A DNA stretch of 64,000 nt from JBKPNJ01 sp963695705 (GCA_963695705.1 CAVOHB010000009.1:1116001-1180000); one strand, 5' to 3'. Counted from the first letter of the stretch, positions 25,550 through 35,179 are shown. Numbers and translations: made by a program. Notes: a model not told the origin generated them from the letters alone.

Positions 25550-25753
25550 CGTCTGCGGACCTCCATCACATCGGTTGCGACCAGTCTCCCCCACCGAGGG
25601 CCCGGAACCGACCGGATCGCCCCGAATGCGGCTGAGATCCAGCCCTCTACGTGGTGGGCGCCGGAGCATCACCCTCCGGGTCTGTGCGACATCGGGCATG
25701 TCTGGTGAAAGGATGACAGCCTGACACCCGACAGTCCGATCCGCGGAGGCACG

Positions 25754-27142
25754 GTGGCGGAAAGCGCCGACAACACGTTCGACGTGGTCGTCCTCGGCGG
25801 CGGCAGTGGCGGGTACGCCTGCGCGCTGCGTGCGTCTCAGCTCGGGCTGAAAGTCGCTGTCGTCGAGCGCGACAAGATCGGCGGGACCTGCCTGCACCGT
25901 GGCTGCATCCCGACCAAGGCGCTGCTGCACGCCGGCGAGATCGCAGACGCGGCGCGGGACAGCGAACAGTTCGGCGTCAACGTGACGTTCGAGGGAGTCG
26001 ACCTTCTCGGCGTTAACAAGTACAAGGACGGTGTCGTCAACCGCCTGTTCAAGGGACTCACCGGCCTGGTCAAGAGCCGGGGGATCACCGTCGTCGAGGG
26101 CCATGGAACGCTGGTGGCGGCCAATGCCGTCGAGGTCGACGGGGCGCGGTACGAGGCCCGGCACGTCGTCCTGGCCTCCGGTTCGTTCGCGAAGACATTG
26201 CCCGGTCTCGAGATCGATGGGAGCCGGGTGCTCACCAGCGACCACGCGCTCACCCTCGAGCAGGTTCCGGCCCGGGCAATAGTGCTCGGCGGCGGTGTGA
26301 TCGGCGTCGAGTTCGCCAGCGCGTGGCGCTCGTTCGGCGCCGACGTCACGATCATCGAGGCGCTGCCCAGGCTGCTGGCGACCGAGGACGAAGCCTCCTC
26401 CAAGGCCGTCGAGCGGGCGTACCGGCGCCGTGGCATCACGGTGCGGACAGGCACCGCTTTCAAGGCCGTCGACGTCGGCGACACCGGTGTCCGGGTGACC
26501 GCGGAGTCGGGAGACGTGTACGAGGGCGACCTGCTGCTCGTCGCGGTCGGCCGCGGCCCGAGCTCCGCGGACCTGGGTTACGAGGCCCAGGGCATCGCGA
26601 TGGAGCGCGGGTTCGTGCTCACCAACGATCGCCAAGAGACCAACGTCGCCGGGATCTGGGCGGTCGGCGACGTCGTTCCCGGGCCGCAGCTCGCGCACCG
26701 CGGCTTCCAGCAGGGGATCCACGTCGCCGAGGACATCGCCGGACTCAGGCCACCGACGTTCGACGATCTCGGAATACCACGGGTGACCTACAGCGAGCCG
26801 GAGGTCGCATCCGTCGGGCTCACCGAGACCCAGGCGCGGCAGGAGTACGGGGACGACGACGTGGAATCGTTCAGCTACGACCTGAGCGGCAACGGCAGAA
26901 GCCAGATCCTGAAGACCCAGGGGTTCGTCAAGCTCGTACGCCGCCGGGACGGTCCGGTGATCGGCGTCCACATCGTCGGGTCACGCGCCGGCGAGCTGAT
27001 CGGAGAGGCCCAGCTGATCTACAACTGGGAGGCGTTCCCCGAGGACGTCGCACAGCTCGTGCACATGCACCCCACCCAGAACGAAGCCCTCGGTGAAGCG
27101 CACCTCGCGCTGGCCGGTAAGCCGCTGCACGCCCACTCCTGA
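25754..27142 (+). CDS. lpdA: Dihydrolipoyl dehydrogenase (E3)
   Basis: 462 residues. FAD enzyme that reoxidises dihydrolipoyl groups of 2-oxoacid dehydrogenases with NAD+. FAD motif VVVLGGGSGGYACAL; redox-active disulphide GGTCLHRGCIPTK (Cys46 and Cys51); NAD motif AIVLGGGVIGVEFAS; C-terminal interface with HMHPTQNE. GTG start. It is followed after 27 bases by sucB, its partner subunit. Confidence 0.95.
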   Translation: MAESADNTFDVVVLGGGSGGYACALRASQLGLKVAVVERDKIGGTCLHRGCIPTKALLHAGEIADAARDSEQFGVNVTFEGVDLLGVNKYKDGVVNRLFKGLTGLVKSRGITVVEGHGTLVAANAVEVDGARYEARHVVLASGSFAKTLPGLEIDGSRVLTSDHALTLEQVPARAIVLGGGVIGVEFASAWRSFGADVTIIEALPRLLATEDEASSKAVERAYRRRGITVRTGTAFKAVDVGDTGVRVTAESGDVYEGDLLLVAVGRGPSSADLGYEAQGIAMERGFVLTNDRQETNVAGIWAVGDVVPGPQLAHRGFQQGIHVAEDIAGLRPPTFDDLGIPRVTYSEPEVASVGLTETQARQEYGDDDVESFSYDLSGNGRSQILKTQGFVKLVRRRDGPVIGVHIVGSRAGELIGEAQLIYNWEAFPEDVAQLVHMHPTQNEALGEAHLALAGKPLHAHS

Positions 27143-27169
27143 ACAACCCACGAAGAGCTGAGGATCGCC

Positions 27170-29263
27170 ATGTCGACGGAGGTAACCCTTCCGGCTCTCG
27201 GTGAGAGCGTCACCGAGGGCACAGTCACCCAGTGGCTCAAGCAGGTCGGCGACTCCGTCGAGACCGACGAGCCGCTGCTCGAGGTCTCCACCGACAAGGT
27301 CGACACCGAGATCCCGTCCCCGGCGTCGGGTGTGCTGCTGGAGATCAAGGCGTCGGAGGACGAGACAGTCGAGGTCGGCGCGGTGCTGGCCGTCATCGGT
27401 GACGCATCCGAGTCGGAAGGGTCGGGCGGCGAGTCGTCCGGTGACGGCGCAGCGGCTTCGGGCGAGGCCTCCGATGACGAGGGTTCCGACGACCAGGCCT
27501 CCTCCGATGACGAGGCCTCGGACGACCAGGCCTCTGACGACCGGGCCTCCGACGATGAGGCCTCCGACGACGAGGCCTCCGACGGGGCAGCGGCGGACGA
27601 ACAGCAGCAGACCGAGGACTCCGCCGACGCCGAGCAGGATTCCGACCAATCCGAGGCAGACCACGACTCCGAGGCAGACCACGACTCCGCGGCAGACGAC
27701 TCCGGAGGACAGAGCACCGAGGACGAGGGAAGCTCGCCCGAGCAGGCATCGAGTGGCGGGTCCGCGGGCGGCGACACCACCTCGGTGACCTTGCCCGAAC
27801 TCGGCGAGAGCGTCACCGAAGGAACGGTGACCCAATGGCTGAAGAAGGTCGGCGACTCCGTCTCCGCCGACGAGCCGCTGCTGGAGGTCTCGACCAACAA
27901 GGTCGACACCGAGATCCCCTCCCCGGCGGCCGGCGTCCTCCTCGAGATCAAGGTCCAGGAGGACGAGACGGTGGCGGTCGGCGCCGAGCTTGCGGTGATC
28001 GGTGCCGAGTCAAGCGCGCCCGACGACGGGGACTCCGCGGCGCCCGCCACGAGCGAGCCGGCTGAGCCACAAGCGAAGAAGGAGCCCGAGCCTGAGCCGG
28101 AGCAAGAGCCGCAAGGGAAGAAAGAGCACGAGCCGGAGCCGCAAGCGAAAGAGGAGCCTGAGCCTGAGCCCGAGCCCGAGCCAGAGCCGGAGCCGCAAAC
28201 GAAGGATGAGAAACCGGCGGAGCCCGACTCGGGCCGAACCGGGACCGGTGAGCCCGAACTGGCCCAGCCGGAGCCGGGCGCGGCCGCCGGCGACGGCAAG
28301 GCGACGAGCGTCCGGGGCTCTGACGGCGCGTCCGGGAGCGGGTCGTACGTGACACCGCTGGTGCGCAAGCTAGCCGCCGAGCATGGGATCGAGTTGACCA
28401 GTCTCGAGGGCACCGGGGTCGGTGGACGCATCCGCAAACAGGATGTGCTCGAAGCGGCCAAGAGCAAGAAGGAGTCCGAGCAGGCACCGGCAGCGGCTCA
28501 GTCAACCGGAGGTGGCCAGGCGGCTGCGGCGCCGAGCCCGTTGCGCGGCAAGACCGAGAAGATGAGTCGGCTGCGCCGCACGATCGCCAAGCGGATGGTC
28601 GAGTCGCTTCAGGTCTCCGCGCAGCTGACGACGGTGGTCGAGGTCGATGTCACCAGCATCGCCCGGCTCCGCAACCGGGTGAAGAAGCAGTTCGAGCAGC
28701 GCGAGGGCGTCAAGCTGTCGTTCCTGCCGTTCTTCGCCAAAGCGGCGATCGACGCGCTCAAGGTGTACCCGCAGCTCAATGCCACGATCGACACCGAAGC
28801 CGGCGAGGTGACCTATTTCGACACCGAGAACCTCGCCGTCGCCGTCGACACCGAGCGTGGGTTGCTCACACCGGTGATCAAGGGTGCCGGTGACCTGTCG
28901 ATCGCCGGGCTGTCCCGCAAGATCGCCGATATCGCGGCCCGCACGCGCGACAACAAGATCACTCCCGACGAGCTCTCGGGCGGCACGTTCACGCTCACCA
29001 ACACCGGTAGCCGCGGGGCGCTCTTCGACACACCGATCATCAACCAGCCGCAAGTGGCGATCCTGGGCACCGGAACGGTTGTGAAGCGTCCGGTGGTGAT
29101 CGACGACGCCAACCTCGGGGAGACCATCGCCGTGCGCCACATGGTCTATCTGGCCCTGACCTACGACCACCGCCTCGTCGACGGAGCCGACGCCGCGCGG
29201 TTCCTCGTCGCGGTCAAACAGCGCCTCGAAGAGGGCGGCTTCGAGGCCGAACTCGGGATGTGA
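27170..29263 (+). CDS. sucB: 2-oxoglutarate dehydrogenase E2 (dihydrolipoamide succinyltransferase), two lipoyl domains
   Basis: 697 residues. Core of the oxoacid dehydrogenase complex. Order: lipoyl domain 1 (residues 3-78, Lys43 in STDKVDTE), a very acidic Ser/Asp/Ala/Glu linker (about 80-200) built of SDDEASDDQA-like repeats, lipoyl domain 2 (about 202-280, Lys244 in STNKVDTE), a Glu/Pro repeat linker, E3-binding domain (from about 393, YVTPLVRKLAAEHGI), and the catalytic domain with YDHRLVDG near 665. Substrate could also be pyruvate. The two lipoyl domains are very alike, indicating an internal duplication. Confidence 0.92.
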   Translation: MSTEVTLPALGESVTEGTVTQWLKQVGDSVETDEPLLEVSTDKVDTEIPSPASGVLLEIKASEDETVEVGAVLAVIGDASESEGSGGESSGDGAAASGEASDDEGSDDQASSDDEASDDQASDDRASDDEASDDEASDGAAADEQQQTEDSADAEQDSDQSEADHDSEADHDSAADDSGGQSTEDEGSSPEQASSGGSAGGDTTSVTLPELGESVTEGTVTQWLKKVGDSVSADEPLLEVSTNKVDTEIPSPAAGVLLEIKVQEDETVAVGAELAVIGAESSAPDDGDSAAPATSEPAEPQAKKEPEPEPEQEPQGKKEHEPEPQAKEEPEPEPEPEPEPEPQTKDEKPAEPDSGRTGTGEPELAQPEPGAAAGDGKATSVRGSDGASGSGSYVTPLVRKLAAEHGIELTSLEGTGVGGRIRKQDVLEAAKSKKESEQAPAAAQSTGGGQAAAAPSPLRGKTEKMSRLRRTIAKRMVESLQVSAQLTTVVEVDVTSIARLRNRVKKQFEQREGVKLSFLPFFAKAAIDALKVYPQLNATIDTEAGEVTYFDTENLAVAVDTERGLLTPVIKGAGDLSIAGLSRKIADIAARTRDNKITPDELSGGTFTLTNTGSRGALFDTPIINQPQVAILGTGTVVKRPVVIDDANLGETIAVRHMVYLALTYDHRLVDGADAARFLVAVKQRLEEGGFEAELGM

Positions 29264-29264
29264 G

Positions 29265-30155
29265 GTGAGGTTCGTACTCGGCGGGGCGTCCGGTTATCTC
29301 GGGACCGCTCTGCGCGACCACCTGGCCCGTGGCGGACACGATGTGGTCCGCCTCGTGCGCGGCGAGGCCCGATCCCCGAGTGAGTCGACCTGGGACGCGT
29401 ATCAGGGACAGGTCGACAGCGCCGTGCTCGCCTCGGCTGACGTGGTCGTCAACCTCTCGGGAGCAACCATCGGGCGGCCCTGGACGCGCTCCTACCGGCG
29501 CACGATCCTCGACAGCCGCGTCAAGAGCACATCCACCCTCGCGAATGCGATTGCCGCCCTCGACCACAAGCCCACGTTCCTGTCGCAGACCGGGATGAAC
29601 TTCTACGGCGACGATCGCGGCGACGAGGTGCTCACCGAGGACTCAGCGGCCGGTGGTGGGTTTCTGGGCGGGGTCGTGACCCCTTGGGAGGCGAGCACGA
29701 GGGTCGCGGCCGAATCGGGTGCACGGGTCTGCCTGATGCGGAGCGGTGTCGTCCTCGGCCCCGGGGGTGGAACGCTGAGGACGTTGCAGATCCCGTTCAG
29801 GCTCGGAGTCGGCGGTCGGCTGGGCGACGGCACGCAGTACTTCAGTTCCATCTCATTGCACGACTGGGTCCGCGCCGTGGACTTCCTCGCCACGACTGAC
29901 TCGGCCACCGGCCCGTTCAACCTGACGGCGCCGCAGCCCCCGACCAACGCCGAGCTCACACAGGAGCTCGGTCGACAGCTTCACCGGCCGACGGTGTTGC
30001 CGGTGCCGGAGTTCGTCCTCAAGACAACGCTCGGTGAGCTGTCCGGCCTCCTGCTCGGCAGCCTGCGAGGACATCCGCGACGACTGCTCGAGGCGGGCTT
30101 CCACTTCGACCACCCGGACATCAGCGCGATCCTGCGGAGTGCGCTGCACCGCTGA
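29265..30155 (+). CDS. TIGR01777-type NAD(P)-dependent epimerase/oxidoreductase
   Basis: 296 residues. Short-chain-like Rossmann protein starting VRFVLGGASGYLGTAL, with VVNLSGATIGRPW, FLSQTGMNFYGD and LMRSGVVLGPGGGTL, and a C-terminal DUF1731-like tail. GTG at 29265 is one base after the sucB stop, so it is probably co-transcribed. In related actinobacteria it follows sucB and precedes lipB. Substrate unknown. Confidence 0.87.
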   Translation: MRFVLGGASGYLGTALRDHLARGGHDVVRLVRGEARSPSESTWDAYQGQVDSAVLASADVVVNLSGATIGRPWTRSYRRTILDSRVKSTSTLANAIAALDHKPTFLSQTGMNFYGDDRGDEVLTEDSAAGGGFLGGVVTPWEASTRVAAESGARVCLMRSGVVLGPGGGTLRTLQIPFRLGVGGRLGDGTQYFSSISLHDWVRAVDFLATTDSATGPFNLTAPQPPTNAELTQELGRQLHRPTVLPVPEFVLKTTLGELSGLLLGSLRGHPRRLLEAGFHFDHPDISAILRSALHR

Positions 30156-30162
30156 CGCCGGC

Positions 30163-30798
30163 TCAGACGATCGACGCGATCCGCCAGCCATCGGGTGTGC
30201 GCTCGATGATGAGCTCGTGGGCCGTGGGTCGGTCGCGAGGAAGCGGTCTGTGCCGGTGCTTGACGTCAACCGCCACGGCGCGGACGATCCGGTCGATGAC
30301 GGACAGCCGCACCTCGCCCGGCCCGCGGGTGGAAGCGCCGAGCGACAGAACCCTCACCCGCAGATCGGCGATGCGCAGTCCACGGCGGGCGTACGAGCGG
30401 ATCGCCGCCGCATCCACCGCCCGCGCGGGAGAGCCCTTGAGATAGACAGCGTCGAGCAACCTTGGCTGGGCCGTCGCGAACGCGCGGTTGCGCCGCCGGT
30501 CCAGGACCCGCAGCACGCCGGCCCAGTACCGATCGACATGTCGGGAGGTCGTGCCAGGCTCCCGCGCCATCGGATCATCCGCACCTCCGCCAGCCGGTCG
30601 CTCGGCCACTCCTGGCGCGCCACGGTGAGCGACCTGTCCGGGTGACTTCACAGCGACACGATCCGGTCCCGCAGCCGGATCTGTGGCCTCCGTGGATCGC
30701 AGCGCGGCAAACAAGCCAACCGCAACGAGGGCAACCGCGGGCACGGCGATCAGAGCAGGCCGCCGCTGTTGCCGGCGCGCGCTCGCATGTGAGCCCAT
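30163..30798 (-). CDS. Membrane-anchored protein with NTF2-like extracytoplasmic domain
   Basis: 211 residues from ATG 30798 (MGSHASARRQQRR), where the basic start leads straight into one membrane helix (PALIAVPAVALVAVGLFAAL). A disordered linker and a C-terminal domain follow (YWAGVLRVLDRRRNRAF to DGWRIASIV) that resembles a SnoaL/NTF2-like fold. An upstream in-frame start would put 56 extra residues before the helix and is less likely. Function unknown. Confidence 0.65.
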   Translation of the reverse strand: MGSHASARRQQRRPALIAVPAVALVAVGLFAALRSTEATDPAAGPDRVAVKSPGQVAHRGAPGVAERPAGGGADDPMAREPGTTSRHVDRYWAGVLRVLDRRRNRAFATAQPRLLDAVYLKGSPARAVDAAAIRSYARRGLRIADLRVRVLSLGASTRGPGEVRLSVIDRIVRAVAVDVKHRHRPLPRDRPTAHELIIERTPDGWRIASIV

Positions 30799-30928
30799 CA
30801 CCCAAGGCTCCCGGATGCCGCCCAGACGCGTTCCGGGTTGTCCACAGACAGTTCGGTGAACCGCACCATTACCACCAATTTCCGGACGCCGCTCGGATAG
30901 CCTGCGTGTCAACACAGTCGGGAGAGCC

Positions 30929-31861
30929 GTGACGGATCTGGTCATCGAGAGCACCGGCCTGCGCAAGGTCTACCGGAGCCGTCGGGGCCGATTCGTCGCC
31001 GTCGACTCGCTCGACCTGGCGGTGCCACAAGGCGGAGTGCACGGGTTCCTGGGCCCCAACGGCTCCGGCAAGACCACGACCATCCGCATGCTGCTCGGAC
31101 TGTCGCGGGCCGACGGCGGCGACATGGCGCTGTTCGGCCAGCGTGTCCCTGCTGGGCTGCCGCAGGTGATGGACCGGATCGGTGCGATCGTCGAGCAACC
31201 GAGGTTCTTCGGTGGCTTCAGCGGCCGCAAGAACCTCACCCTGCTGGCCGGCACCATCGGGGTGGACCGCGCCCGGGTGGACGAGGTCATCGACGAGGTC
31301 GGGCTGCACGGGCGTGGCCGCGACCGGTTCAAGGGCTACTCCCTCGGCATGAAGCAGCGACTCGCGATAGCCGCCACGCTGCTGAAGCGTCCGGACCTGC
31401 TCATCCTCGACGAGCCCACCAACGGTCTGGATCCGGCCGGCATCCGCGAGATCCGCGACACGATCCGTCGGCTCGGTGCATCCGGTGTGACGGTCCTGCT
31501 GAGCTCGCACATCCTGGCCGAGGTTCAGCAGGTATGCGACTCGGTGTCGATCATCGGCCACGGCCGGCTTCTCGCCACCGGACGCGTCGACGACGTGATC
31601 GGGGCCAACTCGTCCAGCGGAACCCGCGTACGCCTGGCCGACCTCGATGCCGGCGAGTCGGCGTTGACCGGCGCCGGGTACGAGGTGCACCGCGAGAACG
31701 CGCACCTCCTGGTCGACGGATCGCACGAGCCCGCCGGGATCACCGAGCTGCTGGCGCGGCAGAACCTCTTCGTCAGCGAGCTGAGCCCGGTCCGCGCCGA
31801 CCTCGAGACCGTCTTCCTGCAGCTCACCGACGACGACGAGCAGGACGCGGCGCGTCGATGA
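30929..31861 (+). CDS. ABC transporter ATP-binding protein
   Basis: 310 residues. Walker A GPNGSGKTT, Q-loop IVEQPRF, signature YSLGMKQR, Walker B LLILDEPTNGLDP, and SSHILAEVQ (H-loop). The about 90-residue C-terminal extension is typical of DrrA/antibiotic-export type ATPases. GTG start with GGGAGAG upstream. Overlaps the permease gene by ATGA. This pair occupies the space where lipB stands in relatives. Confidence 0.9.
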   Translation: MTDLVIESTGLRKVYRSRRGRFVAVDSLDLAVPQGGVHGFLGPNGSGKTTTIRMLLGLSRADGGDMALFGQRVPAGLPQVMDRIGAIVEQPRFFGGFSGRKNLTLLAGTIGVDRARVDEVIDEVGLHGRGRDRFKGYSLGMKQRLAIAATLLKRPDLLILDEPTNGLDPAGIREIRDTIRRLGASGVTVLLSSHILAEVQQVCDSVSIIGHGRLLATGRVDDVIGANSSSGTRVRLADLDAGESALTGAGYEVHRENAHLLVDGSHEPAGITELLARQNLFVSELSPVRADLETVFLQLTDDDEQDAARR

Positions 31862-32817
31862 GACTCCTGCGGGTCGAGCTGACCCGGCTCATCAGTCGCC
31901 GGGCGTGCGTGGTGCTGATGCTGTTCGGCGTGCTGGGCGCGGGCATCGTCGCGGGCAGCTACATCCACGACCACGCTCCCCCCTCGGCCGGCGAGGTGGC
32001 AGCTGCCACCAAGCTCGCGGAGCGGAGCGCGCACCAGCGCTACGTCGTCCACCAGCTGGCCCGCTGCGAGGCTGGTAAAGGCCAGTTCCCGCACGGCTTC
32101 GACTGCCAGGACATCGTGCCGACGGCCGATGACTACCTCTACACGCCGAGGATGATCCTCAGGGGACAGTCGCTCGGTGACGTCGTCGTGCCGATGCTGC
32201 TGGCACTGGCCATCGCCGCCCTGCTGCTGGGTGCGACCTATATCGGCGCGGACTGGTCATCCGGCACGATCAGCACGCTGCTGTTGTTCGAGAGCCGGCG
32301 TACGCGTGTGTGGCTCGCCAAGGCCGTCTCGGTGTTTCTCGGCACCGCCGTTACGGCCGGACTGGTGATGGGGCTGGGACTGCTGGCGATCGTCTGGTTC
32401 GGTCACCGATGGCACAACATGTCATCCGTCGACGGCCAGACGCACCATCTCATCTGGGTGTGGCTGCGCTCGACGCTTGTCGTCGGCCTGGCCGCCCTGT
32501 CGGGTTTCGCGATCGTGATGGCCATGCGCTTCACCGCCGCGGCGCTCGGTGTGGTCCTGGCTTACGCGCTCGTCGGCGAGGCGGTCCTCCGGTCGTTCTG
32601 GGGCGGGTCGGAGCAATGGCTGCTGTCCAACCACCTGTTCGGGTTCGTGCTCGGTCACTGGAGGGTGCAGGTCTATCCCTCCGACTGCTTCAGAGGGCCA
32701 TGCCGGCCCCAGAACTTCGTCTTCGGTCTAGAGAACACCAGCGTCTATCTCTGCCTTCTCGCCGCCGGTGCGCTCCTGATCTCATACATCGTCTTCCGGC
32801 GCCGTGATGTGCCGTGA
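31858..32817 (+). CDS. ABC-2-type transporter permease
   Basis: 319 residues with six hydrophobic segments: one at residues 17-38 and five between about 110 and 315. A large external loop (about 40-105) has two cysteines, and another cysteine pair (YPSDCFRGPC) precedes the last helix. The pattern fits an ABC-2 exporter subunit working with the ATPase upstream. Substrate unknown. Confidence 0.82.
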   Translation: MRLLRVELTRLISRRACVVLMLFGVLGAGIVAGSYIHDHAPPSAGEVAAATKLAERSAHQRYVVHQLARCEAGKGQFPHGFDCQDIVPTADDYLYTPRMILRGQSLGDVVVPMLLALAIAALLLGATYIGADWSSGTISTLLLFESRRTRVWLAKAVSVFLGTAVTAGLVMGLGLLAIVWFGHRWHNMSSVDGQTHHLIWVWLRSTLVVGLAALSGFAIVMAMRFTAAALGVVLAYALVGEAVLRSFWGGSEQWLLSNHLFGFVLGHWRVQVYPSDCFRGPCRPQNFVFGLENTSVYLCLLAAGALLISYIVFRRRDVP

Positions 32818-32881
32818 GCGCTCTCGCGGACACCTCGGTCACGGCCCGCAGGGGTGACTGGTGAGGCGTACCCTTGGCTCC

Positions 32882-33833
32882 GTGACCGTTCTGGCCGAAG
32901 GCCGCAAACTGCTGCGTCTCGAGGTGCGCAACGCCGAGACACCGATCGAGCGCAAACCCCCGTGGATCAAGACGCGGGCGCGGATGGGCCCGGAGTACCA
33001 GTCGCTGCAGTCGCTGGTGAAGTCCGAGGGACTGCACACCGTCTGCCAGGAGGCCGGCTGCCCCAACATCTTCGAGTGCTGGGAGGACCGAGAGGCCACG
33101 TTCCTGATCGGCGGCGACCAGTGCACGCGGCGGTGCGACTTCTGCCAGATCGACACCGGCAAGCCCGACGCCCTCGACGTCGAGGAGCCGCGGCGGGTGG
33201 CCGAGAGCGTACAGAAGATGCGGTTGCGGTACGCCACCGTGACCGGCGTCTGCCGCGACGACCTGGCGGACGAGGGGTCGTGGCTGTACGCGGAGACGAT
33301 CCGTCAGATCCATGCTCTCAACCCCGGCATCGGGGTGGAGATGCTCGCACCCGACTTCTCGGCGAACCCTGCCCTCCTCACCGAGATCTTCTCCTCCGCG
33401 CCCGAGGTGTTCGCCCACAACATCGAGACGGTGCCGAGGATCTTCCGCAGTATCCGTCCCGGCTTCCGCTATGAACGGTCCCTCGACGTGCTGAGCCAGG
33501 CCCGCGAGCACGGGCTGGTGACCAAGTTCGAACCTGATCCTGGGCATGGGCGAGGAGCGCCACGAGATCACCGGCGCGCTCAACGACCTGCGCGGATGCG
33601 GGACCGAACTGCTGACCATCACGCAATACCTGCGTCCGTCGCTGCGGCACCATCCGGTCGAACGCTGGGTCCGTCCCGAGGAGTTCGTCGAGCTGCGGGA
33701 GGAGGCCCTGTCGATGGGCTTCGCCGGAGTGATGAGCGGGCCACTCGTGCGGTCGTCGTACCGTGCCGGGCGACTCTACGAGCAGGCGCTAGAGTCGCGT
33801 CGCCTCTCCACCGCAGTATCAACTCAGGTATAG
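32882..33833 (+). pseudogene. lipA: Lipoyl synthase with one frameshift
   Basis: Radical-SAM enzyme inserting sulphur into octanoyl groups to form lipoate. Both clusters are intact: CQEAGCPNIFEC (auxiliary) and CTRRCDFC (radical SAM). GTG 32882 is chosen because homologues start here and TACCCT lies seven bases upstream, suggesting a leaderless mRNA. At 33527-33528 an extra T turns the expected AAG-TCG-AAC (LVTKSNLILGMG) into AAG-TTC-GAA. The C-terminal quarter is then found in another frame, from GMGEERHEITGAL to 33833. Read as is, the enzyme would lose this part. Because lipoylated E2 is encoded nearby, a sequencing error is a serious alternative. Confidence 0.88.
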
Positions 33834-33841
33834 GGCTGACC

Positions 33842-34543
33842 ATGGCGAAGAAGTCGGAAGAACCGGCGAAGACCGGCAAGATCAGGCAGATTCGTTCTGC
33901 CTACACGATGACCAAGAAGTACGACCCCAAGATCGGTCTGATCCTTCTCGGCGTCTTCCTGGTCGTTGTGGCGGTGCTCGTCGGCCTCGGTTTCCTGCTC
34001 GGGCACCCCATCATGTTCGGCGTCTTCGGTGTGTCGATGGGCCTTCTCGTCGCGCTGATCGTCTTCGGCCGGCGGGCCGAACGGGCAGCGTATGGGCAGG
34101 TGGAGGGCCAGCCCGGAGCGGCGGCAGCGGGGCTGAGCATGCTCCGCCGCGGGTGGAGCATCCAGAACGCCGTGGCCGTGACGAAGAACCAGGACCTCGT
34201 GCACCGGGTTGTCGGTCGGCCGGGCATCATCCTGATCGGCGAGGGCAACCCGACTCGGGTGCGAAACCTGCTCGCGGTGGAGAAGAAGAAGCATGCGCGG
34301 TTCGCCGCCGATGCTCCGATCTACGACATCACGGCCGGGGAGGAGACGGCGGACAGCATCGCGATCAACAAGCTGTCACGGCACATCATGAAGCTCCCCA
34401 AGAACCTCAAGCCGGCCGAGGTGACCGAGCTGCTCCAGCGGCTCAAGGCGCTCGACGCGTCCCGGCCCGTCGCGCCGATACCCCGCGGGCCGGTCCCCCC
34501 GAACGCCAAAGCAGCGCGACAGGCGCTGCGCGGAGGGCGCTGA
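33842..34543 (+). CDS. DUF4191 membrane protein
   Basis: 233 residues. Lys-rich start, two membrane helices (about 31-53 and 57-76), then a cytoplasmic domain with SMLRRGWSIQNAVAV and VVGRPGIILIGEG. Matches the actinobacterial DUF4191 family, conserved right after lipA; function unknown. TATAGG at 33829-33834 lies seven bases before the ATG, so it may have its own leaderless transcript despite being only eight bases from lipA. Confidence 0.85.
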   Translation: MAKKSEEPAKTGKIRQIRSAYTMTKKYDPKIGLILLGVFLVVVAVLVGLGFLLGHPIMFGVFGVSMGLLVALIVFGRRAERAAYGQVEGQPGAAAAGLSMLRRGWSIQNAVAVTKNQDLVHRVVGRPGIILIGEGNPTRVRNLLAVEKKKHARFAADAPIYDITAGEETADSIAINKLSRHIMKLPKNLKPAEVTELLQRLKALDASRPVAPIPRGPVPPNAKAARQALRGGR

Positions 34544-34559
34544 GCCGCGGCGTCGCCCT

Positions 34560-34991
34560 TCACCGACCAACCACCACGGTGCCCACGAGCAGGTCGTGCA
34601 GGCCCCGGTTGTCCCGGTTGTAGATGACCGCGGGGATCACCAGGCACACCAACAGAGACCGGACCAGCGGCCGCCACAGCCCGATCGGCCCGTTGATCCC
34701 GGCGACCCGAATCCCCACCAGCAGCTGCCCGGCCGAGCCCCCGAGCAGAGCGGTGAGCACCCACTTCTCCAGCCCGAACACCGCCAGGGTGCCCCACATG
34801 TCGGCGCCTCCGCCCGACCAGACAGCGGTTCCGACGAAGGCGCCCACCGCCAGAGTCGAGAGCATCCAGTCGATGACGAGGGCCAGAATCCGCCTCCCCC
34901 AGCCGGCAACGGAGCCGGGCCCGTCCGCCGGAAGGCCCAGCCGGCTGCCCGGTCTGCCAGCAGACCCGGCATACTCCTGGTCGGCGGCCAT
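34560..34991 (-). CDS. RDD-family membrane protein
   Basis: 143 residues. The RDD pattern is visible: GWGRRILALVIDWML near residue 30, three membrane helices, and the closing NRDNRGLHDLLVGTVVV. Conserved between the DUF4191 gene and glnA in actinobacteria; transports or senses something unknown. Its start is about 190 bases from glnA, divergent, with the GlnR operator between. Confidence 0.85.
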   Translation of the reverse strand: MAADQEYAGSAGRPGSRLGLPADGPGSVAGWGRRILALVIDWMLSTLAVGAFVGTAVWSGGGADMWGTLAVFGLEKWVLTALLGGSAGQLLVGIRVAGINGPIGLWRPLVRSLLVCLVIPAVIYNRDNRGLHDLLVGTVVVGR

Positions 34992-35034
34992 GGCACCACG
35001 CTACCGAGGAGTTCGCCGGCCCTGTCGGGTACCT

Positions 35035-35072
35035 GTAACACGGGTGAAACACGGCAGTCACCGGTGAGAAAC
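35035..35072 (+). promoter_or_regulatory. GlnR operator upstream of glnA
   Basis: Four boxes at exact six-base spacing: GTAAC (35035), GAAAC (35046), GTCAC (35057), GAAAC (35068). This is the full a1-b1-a2-b2 arrangement known for GlnR binding in Streptomyces and relatives. It ends 107 bases before the glnA start, in the glnA/RDD divergent region, so GlnR should activate glnA under nitrogen limitation. Confidence 0.88.
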
Positions 35073-35179
35073 CGCCACGACCTAGCGTCGTGGCCGGTGG
35101 TGCGATCCGGCATCGCCACGAGCGTGAACGGCCCGACGACGTGACCGGCCGGCGTGGACAGCGCCGCCAAGGAGGACGA

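Noticed and set aside
25217..26971. Long 584-codon minus-strand frame
   Set aside because: Only the last 110 codons look like a protein; the rest is antisense to lpdA with GC-driven open frame.
30799..30966. Upstream start for the anchored NTF2-like protein
   Set aside because: It would put 56 unrelated residues before the membrane helix and run into the divergent ABC gene.
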